From Vibrio aphrogenes (GTDB taxonomy: Bacteria > Pseudomonadota > Gammaproteobacteria > Enterobacterales > Vibrionaceae), in assembly GCF_002157735.2 (NCBI RefSeq), contig NZ_AP018689.1, positions 124,001 through 188,000 on the forward strand: DNA of 64,000 nt, read 5' to 3'. A model generated the notes under the pieces. It made no database searches. It saw nothing but the letters and a program-made list of their open reading frames with translations, and was not told the origin of the DNA. The translations under genes and the position numbers were made by a program. Shown one piece after another: positions 57,324 to 64,000 of this stretch (position 1 is its first letter; every line of letters begins with the position of its first letter).

Positions 57324-58787
57324 ATGTCGGTATTAGTTAAAGAGTCTGTTATTCCGGGAAGCTCTCGTTATTTAGGGCTTGTGCTCGGACCTTTAGTGTT
57401 GATTTTTACTTTAGTCTTTCCGGTTCCTTTTGAAGGAATGACTGAGTCAGCTTGGCGAATGATAGGTTTAGCGACCTTTATGGCCATTTGGTGGGTTACG
57501 GAAGCCGCCCCGATCCCTGTGACTTCCTTTTTACCGATGATTTTATCGCCTCTTTTAGGGACGGCAGACATTAAAGCCGCGACGGCACCTTATGCTAACC
57601 CACTTATTTTTCTGTTCTTGGGTGGCTTTATGCTATCGATTGCGATGGAGAAATGGAATTTACATAAACGTATTGCGTTGATTGCGATGTTAGCCGTTGG
57701 CAATAAGCCGGCTCACCAAGTGGGTGGCTTGATGCTGGTCACCGCATTTCTTTCTATGTGGATGAGTAATACGGCTACCGCGGTAATGATGCTACCTATC
57801 GGTATGTCGATCATTGGTATTGTGTGTGGTGAAAAACGCGATAAAAACCCAGAGTTCGCAAGTGCGTTATTATTGGGTATCGCTTACGCTGCTAGTATTG
57901 GTGGGCTGGCGACCTTAATTGGTACACCACCTAATGCGCTATTAGCGGCTTATTTATCCACTACCTATCATATTGAATTGGGCTTTGGTCAATGGATGTT
58001 AGTGGGTTTGCCATTGACGATTGTTATGTTGGCGATTACTTGGGTGTGGCTAACCAAAATCTCCTATAAATTGCCAAATACTCAATCGGGTGATGCAAAA
58101 GGTTTATTAAAAGAGCAGTTGCATTCATTGGGCCATTTAAGCAAAGGAGAAAAATGGGTCGCAGTGGTTTTTGTTGGTGCGGCAGTGAGCTGGATCATTC
58201 GACCATTATTAGCCAAATGGACCGGCTTGCCGATTAACGATACCAGTATTGCTATTTTCGCAGCGCTATTGCTGTTTATTATTCCGGTCAATGTTAAGAA
58301 ACAAGAGTTCGTGCTTGATTGGGAAAGCACCAAAAATCTGCCATGGGGAGTGTTATTGCTGTTTGGTGGTGGTTTGAGCTTAGCGGCACAAATTAAATCA
58401 TCTGGCTTGGCGGACTTTATTGGTCAAAGTTTAAGTGCGACTAATGGCATGCCGATTCTCGTGGTAATGTTGATCGTGACGGCGGCGATTATTTTCTTAA
58501 CGGAAGTGACCAGTAACACTGCGACGGCAGCGGGCTTCTTGCCTTTGCTTGGTCCTATTGCTGTGGCGATGGGCGCGCATCCTGCGATGTTAGCGATCCC
58601 TGCTGCTTTAGCCGCAAGCTGTGCCTTTATGATGCCTGTGGCAACTCCACCAAACAGTATTGTGTTTGCTTCGGGGCAACTGAAAATTAAAGAAATGATC
58701 CGTGCGGGTTTTGTTCTGAACGTGATTGGTATTTTCATTATCACTGCGTTGAGTTACACCTTAGCCGCGTGGGTGTTTGGGATGTAA
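57324..58787 (+). CDS. DASS/SLC13-family sodium:dicarboxylate symporter
   Basis: A 487-aa inner-membrane carrier of the DASS family, close to VcINDY of V. cholerae in type and length. The two SNT signature motifs, MWMSNTATAVM and EVTSNTATAAG, are both present, one in each inverted half. Such proteins bring succinate or related dicarboxylates in with Na+. The gene is divergent from the YfcC-type gene across 620 bp that contain CRP-like and repeat operator sites. Confidence 0.9.
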   Translation: MSVLVKESVIPGSSRYLGLVLGPLVLIFTLVFPVPFEGMTESAWRMIGLATFMAIWWVTEAAPIPVTSFLPMILSPLLGTADIKAATAPYANPLIFLFLGGFMLSIAMEKWNLHKRIALIAMLAVGNKPAHQVGGLMLVTAFLSMWMSNTATAVMMLPIGMSIIGIVCGEKRDKNPEFASALLLGIAYAASIGGLATLIGTPPNALLAAYLSTTYHIELGFGQWMLVGLPLTIVMLAITWVWLTKISYKLPNTQSGDAKGLLKEQLHSLGHLSKGEKWVAVVFVGAAVSWIIRPLLAKWTGLPINDTSIAIFAALLLFIIPVNVKKQEFVLDWESTKNLPWGVLLLFGGGLSLAAQIKSSGLADFIGQSLSATNGMPILVVMLIVTAAIIFLTEVTSNTATAAGFLPLLGPIAVAMGAHPAMLAIPAALAASCAFMMPVATPPNSIVFASGQLKIKEMIRAGFVLNVIGIFIITALSYTLAAWVFGM

Positions 58788-58860
58788 GGGAACGATCAGC
58801 GAGCGCTGCGCTTCTAGGGTGCTACGCTGCTCGTGATTCAATAAAAGCGTTATAAAACAG

Positions 58861-58900
58861 AAAAAAAGCTGAGAAATGTTAACGGTTCTCAGCTTTTTTC
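58861..58900. terminator. Bidirectional terminator between DASS gene and olsF
   Basis: AAAGCTGAGAA and TTCTCAGCTTT form an 11-bp stem with a 10-base loop, with A-runs before and T-runs after. It can end both convergent transcripts. Confidence 0.9.
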
Positions 58901-58939
58901 TTTTTCAAGACACGAGCAACGAGAAACGGAGTGTTCGAG

Positions 58940-60682
58940 TTACGCTTTATGTTTTTTCAAATATTCCACACTCTCTTCCTTCCCCATATATTTCGCGAGC
59001 GTTCGTTGTGGCACGCTACGCAGATCCACCACGATTAAACCATCAAGGGCCTCATTGAAGTTCTTATCGACATTAAAGCTGATTAGTTTGCCGTTGAGAT
59101 TTAGGTATTGTTTTAATAATACCGGCAGGCTTTTTTGACCTAAGCGAGTTAACACCTTCGATAAAAGCTGAATATCCGCAAGAGAGGACAACATATCGGC
59201 ACGCCAAAAGGTGTTGGGGGTCTTTTTTAATGGGTTAGTTGCTTTGACCAAGTTCGCACTGTCTTGGTCAAAATGGTGCCTCTCTAAGGTCGATACCATC
59301 AATTCCCTAGCGGTCGGACTGTATTCACTGCTGATACTGACTGGGCCAAATAAATGGGTGTAATGTGGATGGCGAGCGGCATAAGTAGCGATGCCTTTCC
59401 ACAATAACATTAAGGCGGTTAAGCTGCGTTGATAAGGCAGGTCAATCACAGAGCGTCCCATTTCTATGGCATGACCAAACTGGGCTATCAGTTTTTCGTC
59501 ATATTCAAATAAGGTACGTGAATAGAGCCCTTTTACCCCTTTATCTTGAACAATACGGTCAGTTAACCCTAAGCGGTAAGCACCGACTAAGCATTGTGCT
59601 TCATTATCCCAAATAAACAGATGTTGATAAGAGTCATCAAATTCATCGATATCACAGGCTTTACCTGTGCCTTCATTGACTAAGCGAAAGTTGCGTTCGC
59701 GAATTCGTCCAATTTCTTGCATGAGATGTGGGATGGCTTGAGATGGGGTGCAATAGACCTCAAATTGTTTGAAGGTGAGTAAATGAGCGGCACTTGGGAG
59801 ACTTTGAATCTCTTGTTGTAGTTGATCGCGCGGGATCGGTTCGATCATAGGATCATGCTGTGGCAAGGTCGGTGGTTGGTGTTCTGCTCTTGGGGCAAGC
59901 AAATAAGTGTTTAACCTTAAATAATCGACAAGCTGTTGTTCACTAGATAAGCTTGCAAACTCCTTACGATCAATCACTTCACCTATGGAAATATCAATTA
60001 TCTGCTGGCTTTTGTTGAGCATCTCACGACCTAACAAGGCGGTGCGTAAGTAAGGGTGAACTTTGCCAGCCCAATAAAAGGATTTGCTGTTATGGCCATG
60101 AATATAAATAGAGAGCGCATTGGCGTTACTGCGCTTGAGTAACTTAGCCACCGAGCGGCTCCAAGGTTTATCGTTTAATTGGCCGTGTTGATCAAAGGTA
60201 GAGACTTCGCCGGCAGGAAATACCAACAATACGCCGCCGCTTTGTAAGTGTTGTACCCCTTGTCGCAGTGCTTTGATGTTTTCACTAATGGCATTTTTTC
60301 CTTCAAACACATCGACACTAATAAATAATGGTGCAAGTTCTGGTACTCGTTTGAGGTATTGATTGGCTAAGATTTTGACATCACGGCGTACCTTGAGCAG
60401 CATTTCAGCCAAGATCACCCCTTCCACCGCACCAAGAGGGTGATTTGCCACAATCACTAAAGGGCCGTGGTTAGGAATGTCAGCCAAGGTGCCCGATGAA
60501 AGACGATAATGAATATTGAGTTTATCTAAGGTATGGCGCAAAAAGACTTTACTATCTAAGGTCTTAGGACGTTGTTGATAATACGAGTCGAGGGTACTTA
60601 ATCCCGTGATTTTTTCGGCTGCACGTTCCAGTAAGCCAAAAGGGGTGACATTGGGTAAACGAAAAGGACTGGTTTGCATCAT
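58940..60682 (-). CDS. olsF: Bifunctional ornithine lipid synthase OlsF
   Basis: A 580-aa two-domain acyltransferase. The N-terminal half is PlsC-like (NHPLGAVEG at H81 and FPAGEVSTF), corresponding to the OlsA O-acyltransferase. The C-terminal half (about 300-520) is a GNAT-type N-acyltransferase like OlsB (VGAYRLG, EMGRSVIDLPYQRS). This fusion is the OlsF type that makes ornithine lipids in Serratia and Vibrio cholerae. It is often annotated as hemolysin. In the first motif Glu occupies the acidic position. Two adjacent Met codons compete as the start. Confidence 0.87.
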   Translation of the reverse strand: MMQTSPFRLPNVTPFGLLERAAEKITGLSTLDSYYQQRPKTLDSKVFLRHTLDKLNIHYRLSSGTLADIPNHGPLVIVANHPLGAVEGVILAEMLLKVRRDVKILANQYLKRVPELAPLFISVDVFEGKNAISENIKALRQGVQHLQSGGVLLVFPAGEVSTFDQHGQLNDKPWSRSVAKLLKRSNANALSIYIHGHNSKSFYWAGKVHPYLRTALLGREMLNKSQQIIDISIGEVIDRKEFASLSSEQQLVDYLRLNTYLLAPRAEHQPPTLPQHDPMIEPIPRDQLQQEIQSLPSAAHLLTFKQFEVYCTPSQAIPHLMQEIGRIRERNFRLVNEGTGKACDIDEFDDSYQHLFIWDNEAQCLVGAYRLGLTDRIVQDKGVKGLYSRTLFEYDEKLIAQFGHAIEMGRSVIDLPYQRSLTALMLLWKGIATYAARHPHYTHLFGPVSISSEYSPTARELMVSTLERHHFDQDSANLVKATNPLKKTPNTFWRADMLSSLADIQLLSKVLTRLGQKSLPVLLKQYLNLNGKLISFNVDKNFNEALDGLIVVDLRSVPQRTLAKYMGKEESVEYLKKHKA

Positions 60683-60866
60683 TCGCTCCTACTTCAATAC
60701 TCATTTCAATTTACACCGCCGATCTTGCAGTTTTTTGACAGTATTTATCCCGTCTATATAGAGAGCCATCATAGAGGGAGGCATGTCACTAAATCACATG
60801 GAGTGAAAGCGGCGGTGATGTATTGAAAGCTTAATTTGAGAGCTAAAATCTAAGCGAAACTTCGTG

Positions 60867-60898
60867 TATACTCTGCTTTTATGTATAAATAACCAGTA
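60867..60898 (+). promoter_or_regulatory. uvrD: uvrD promoter -10 and LexA box
   Basis: TTATGTATAAATAACCAGTA (60879-60898) matches the LexA consensus at 15 of 20 positions and has the same CCAG right half as the E. coli uvrD box. It ends one base before the ATG. TATACT (60867-60872) is a good -10 just upstream. SOS control of uvrD is established in E. coli and inferred here. Confidence 0.75.
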
Positions 60899-60899
60899 G

Positions 60900-63077
60900 A
60901 TGACGATGGATCCTTCTTTATTACTCGACGGTCTTAACGACAGACAACGTGAAGCGGTTGCCGCTCCATTGGAAAACTTACTTGTGCTGGCGGGCGCAGG
61001 TAGTGGCAAAACCCGCGTATTGGTGCATCGCATTGCTTGGTTATTGACGGTGGAGCAAGCTTCGCCGTTTTCGATCATGTCAGTGACCTTTACCAACAAG
61101 GCTGCCAAAGAAATGCGTGGTCGTATTGAAGAGCTGATGATGGGGACTTCATCGGGTATGTGGAATGGGACTTTCCACGGTATTTGTCATCGTATTTTGC
61201 GCGCGCATTATATGGACGCTAAATTACCTGAAGATTTCCAAATTCTCGATTCCGAAGACCAAATTCGCTTATTGCGTCGTTTGATCAAAGCGCAAAACCT
61301 CGATGAAAAGCAGTATCCGGCCAAGCAAGCAAGCTGGTGGATTAACGCTAAAAAAGATGAAGGCTTACGCCCTAGCCATATCGATACTTATCACGACCCA
61401 GTTGCCAAAACCTATTTGCAAATTTACCAAGCGTATCAAGAGGCCTGTGACCGTGCTGGCTTGGTGGATTTCGCCGAAATTTTACTGCGTTGCCATGAGT
61501 TATTGCGCGATAAAGTGCATGTACGTGAACATTATCAAGCACGCTTTAAACATATCTTGGTGGACGAATTTCAAGATACCAACAACATTCAATACGCTTG
61601 GTTACGCATGATGGCGGGGCCGGATGCACATGTGATGATTGTCGGTGATGATGATCAGTCAATTTATGGCTGGCGTGGCGCACAAATTGAAAACATTCAA
61701 AAATTCTTACGTGAATTTCCGGGAGCGCACACCATTCGTTTGGAGCAAAACTACCGTTCCACCAAAAATATCCTTAATGCTGCCAATGAGCTGATCAGCA
61801 ATAATACTGAGCGTATGGGGAAAGATTTGTGGACCGATGGCCAAGATGGCGAACCGATTTCATTGTATTCCGCTTATAACGATTTGGATGAAGCCCGGTT
61901 TGCGGTTAATAAGATTAAAGAATGGCATGAAAAAGGCACACCGCTGGTCGATTGTGCGATGTTGTACCGTAATAACGCCCAATCGCGGGTTTTGGAAGAG
62001 GCCTTAATTCAAGCGCGTCTTCCGTATCGCATTTATGGCGGGATGCGCTTCTTCGAACGTCAAGAAATCAAAGATGCGCTGGGCTATCTGCGGCTAATGA
62101 ACAACCGTAATGATGATGCAGCGTTTGAGCGTATAGTGAACACCCCAACGCGTGGTTTAGGCGAAAAAACCCTAGAAACCATTCGCATGACGGCTCGTGA
62201 TCGCGGTACTACCTTATGGCAAGCCGGAGTTCAATTAATTGAAGAAAAAGTCCTTTCTGGTCGGGCTGCAAGTTCCTTTAGTCGTTTTATCGAATTAATC
62301 AATGCCTTAGAAGATGACACTTTTGATTTAGCGCTGCACGAGCAGTTTGATCAGGTGATCAAATCATCGGGCTTGTTTACTATGTACGAGATGGAAAAAG
62401 GCGAAAAATCCAAAGCACGCATTGAAAACTTGGAAGAACTGGTGACAGCAGCGCGTCAGTTTGAAAAGCCAGAAGAAGCTGATGACATGAGTATGCTGTC
62501 GGCGTTTTTATCGCACGCGGCATTAGAGGCTGGTGAAGGTCAAGCGGATGAGTTTACCGATGCGGTGCAACTGATGACACTACACAGCGCCAAAGGATTG
62601 GAATTCCCATTAGTGTTTATGGTGGGGGTAGAAGAGGGCATGTTCCCAAATCAAATGTCGGCAGAAGATGCGGCGCGTTTAGAAGAAGAACGCCGTTTGT
62701 GTTATGTCGGCATGACCCGAGCGATGGAAAAACTCTACATCACTTATGCAGAAATGCGCCGTGTGTATGGGCAAGATAAATACCATAAACCGTCGCGTTT
62801 TATTCGTGAAATTCCAGAAAGCTGTGTTGATGAAGTGCGAATGAAGGCGCAAGTCAGTCGTCCGGTGACGTCTGGTCGCTTTGCGGCGAGTGCGGTGAAA
62901 GACAACTTTAACAGTACCGGCTACTCCTTAGGACAACGGGTCAAACATGCCAAATTTGGTGAAGGGACGATCATCAACTTTGAAGGCAGCGGTGCTCAAA
63001 GTCGAGTTCAGGTCGCCTTTAATGGTGAAGGGATCAAATGGCTGGTCACTGAGTATGCACGCTTAGAAAAACTATAG
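60900..63077 (+). CDS. uvrD: DNA helicase II UvrD
   Basis: A 725-aa SF1A 3'-5' helicase for nucleotide excision and mismatch repair. Walker A AGAGSGKT is at 31-38, followed by [38 protein letters not shown] and VGMTRAMEK. The last 55 residues (YSLGQRVKHAKFGEGTI onward) form the Tudor-like domain found in UvrD but not Rep. The start is either of two ATGs six bases apart. A LexA box overlaps the leader. Confidence 0.96.
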   Translation: MTMDPSLLLDGLNDRQREAVAAPLENLLVLAGAGSGKTRVLVHRIAWLLTVEQASPFSIMSVTFTNKAAKEMRGRIEELMMGTSSGMWNGTFHGICHRILRAHYMDAKLPEDFQILDSEDQIRLLRRLIKAQNLDEKQYPAKQASWWINAKKDEGLRPSHIDTYHDPVAKTYLQIYQAYQEACDRAGLVDFAEILLRCHELLRDKVHVREHYQARFKHILVDEFQDTNNIQYAWLRMMAGPDAHVMIVGDDDQSIYGWRGAQIENIQKFLREFPGAHTIRLEQNYRSTKNILNAANELISNNTERMGKDLWTDGQDGEPISLYSAYNDLDEARFAVNKIKEWHEKGTPLVDCAMLYRNNAQSRVLEEALIQARLPYRIYGGMRFFERQEIKDALGYLRLMNNRNDDAAFERIVNTPTRGLGEKTLETIRMTARDRGTTLWQAGVQLIEEKVLSGRAASSFSRFIELINALEDDTFDLALHEQFDQVIKSSGLFTMYEMEKGEKSKARIENLEELVTAARQFEKPEEADDMSMLSAFLSHAALEAGEGQADEFTDAVQLMTLHSAKGLEFPLVFMVGVEEGMFPNQMSAEDAARLEEERRLCYVGMTRAMEKLYITYAEMRRVYGQDKYHKPSRFIREIPESCVDEVRMKAQVSRPVTSGRFAASAVKDNFNSTGYSLGQRVKHAKFGEGTIINFEGSGAQSRVQVAFNGEGIKWLVTEYARLEKL

Positions 63078-63110
63078 TGATTGAACATCAAAAGTCTGAA
63101 GAGGCAAGAC

Positions 63111-64000
63111 GTGGATAAGAATTACGCAAAATTGGTGAACTCAGCAGCATGGGCAGCCATGATCATTGCCACGGTGCTGCTGGTGGTGAAATTGATTGCT
63201 TGGTGGCAAACCAACTCCGTCAGTTTATTGGCTTCTTTAGTTGATTCATTGTTGGATATGGCGGCCTCATTGACCAATTTATTGGTGGTGCGTTATGCCA
63301 CTCAACCGGCGGATAAAGAGCATCAATTTGGGCATGGTAAAGCAGAATCTTTGGCGGCGCTGGCTCAGGCGATGTTTATTTCTGGTTCGGCCTGTTTCTT
63401 ACTATTAAACGGGGTTGATCGCTTCTTCCGACCGCAAGCTTTAGTTTCGCCAGAGCTTGGGGTATGGGTCAGTGGCTTTGCTATCTTGATGACATCGAGC
63501 TTAGTGTTATTTCAAAAGCACGTGGTTCGTAAAACTGGTAGTCAAGCCATTGCGGCCGATTCATTGCATTATCAAACCGATTTATTCATGAATATTGCGA
63601 TCATGATTGCGCTGGTCTTAAGTTGGTATGGCTTGAAACAAGCGGATGCGGTATTTGCGATGGGAATTGGGGTATATATTTTGTACAGCGCTTACCAAAT
63701 GGCGCATGAAGCGATTCAGTCATTGTTGGATCGTCAACTACCCCAAGAAGAGGTGGAAGCCATTTCAAATGCCTGTATTTCGGTAGAAGGAGTATTAGGC
63801 GCGCACGATTTACGCACTCGCATGTCAGGGCCGGTGCGTTTTATTCAAGTTCATATTGAGTTAGATGACCATTTGCCGTTACTTAAAGCACACCAAATTA
63901 GTGATGCGGTGGAAGCGAAATTGTATGCGTTATTCCCACATTCTGATGTAATCATTCACCAAGATCCGATTTCAGTAGTTCCAAGTGCAAAAGAGCAGCC
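63111..64000 (+). CDS. fieF: Cation diffusion facilitator FieF, 3' end cut by window
   Basis: 296 codons are visible without a stop; the family is about 300 aa, so only the last few residues are missing. It opens with GTG after GAGGCAAG. Six TM helices are expected. The metal-site residues D45 and D49 (LVDSLLD) and HYQTD (H153, D157 in E. coli) are kept, as is the cytoplasmic domain ([17 protein letters not shown]). It exports Zn2+ and Fe2+ in exchange for protons. It lies 33 bp after uvrD. Confidence 0.93.
   Translation, partial: MDKNYAKLVNSAAWAAMIIATVLLVVKLIAWWQTNSVSLLASLVDSLLDMAASLTNLLVVRYATQPADKEHQFGHGKAESLAALAQAMFISGSACFLLLNGVDRFFRPQALVSPELGVWVSGFAILMTSSLVLFQKHVVRKTGSQAIAADSLHYQTDLFMNIAIMIALVLSWYGLKQADAVFAMGIGVYILYSAYQMAHEAIQSLLDRQLPQEEVEAISNACISVEGVLGAHDLRTRMSGPVRFIQVHIELDDHLPLLKAHQISDAVEAKLYALFPHSDVIIHQDPISVVPSAKEQ

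Overview
This is a contiguous piece of a gamma-proteobacterial chromosome, almost certainly Vibrionaceae and most likely Vibrio. Three things point there: the 16S-23S spacer carries tRNA-Glu, tRNA-Lys and tRNA-Val, a spacer type known from vibrios; the order ilvY/ilvC, ubiK, RND pump, rep, cytochrome c5, tRNAs, peptide ABC transporter, gor-rlmJ-prlC and uvrD-fieF is vibrio-like; and base composition is moderate to AT-rich. Almost all of it is core genome. The accessory parts are one insertion sequence, several families of short repeats, and a repetitive tRNA-Pro/tRNA-His cluster.

Layout. 1-4842: the 3' part of an rRNA operon (16S, tRNA-Glu-Lys-Val, 23S, 5S, tRNA-Thr, second 5S). 4860-9306: ilvY and ilvC diverge; an IS3-family element (7457-8884, 3-bp target duplication CAA) sits in the loop of the terminator shared by ilvC and ubiK. 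9332-14187: a tetR-MFP-RND efflux operon with a palindromic operator. 14284-16846: rep and a cytochrome c5. 17062-18596: a tRNA operon (Arg, His, Pro, His, Pro) with three truncated 99-bp tRNA-Pro 5' units and, downstream, a 98-bp tandem array of tRNA-Pro 3' remnants, each followed by a terminator hairpin. 18957-25602: a peptide-type ABC importer (fused ATPase, binding protein, two permeases) and a Gfo/Idh/MocA dehydrogenase. 25620-27727: two unrecognised probable outer-membrane proteins. 27739-32333: gor, rlmJ, prlC. 32356-38778: argP/argO, then aceA and glcB (glyoxylate bypass) with heptamer arrays and dispersed repeats between them. 38980-43576: a DUF3612-type XRE regulator, asnC, and a PAS-GGDEF-EAL protein preceded by a candidate 30-residue ORF. 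43606-50588: rsmJ, a retropepsin-like protein, a lysine-rich hypothetical protein, an EamA transporter, uspA, ftnA, uspB, yhiN and dps. 50663-56703: an arginine deiminase locus (argR paralogue, argF, arcC, arcA, YfcC-type carrier). 57324-64000: a DASS transporter, olsF (ornithine lipid synthase), uvrD and the near-complete fieF.

How it works together. The gor-rlmJ-prlC, rsmJ, uspA, uspB and yhiN genes form one neighbourhood in E. coli; here it is opened by an insertion of arginine-export, glyoxylate and signalling genes between prlC and rsmJ. Arginine recurs: sensing and export (argP/argO), breakdown to ornithine, ammonia, CO2 and ATP (arcA, argF, arcC, with YfcC as the likely exchanger), and use of ornithine in membrane lipid (olsF). 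The most unusual DNA is the tRNA-derived satellite array, the covarying second 5S gene, and a set of 7-bp tandem arrays, three of which overlap the TAG stop codon of the gene beside them.
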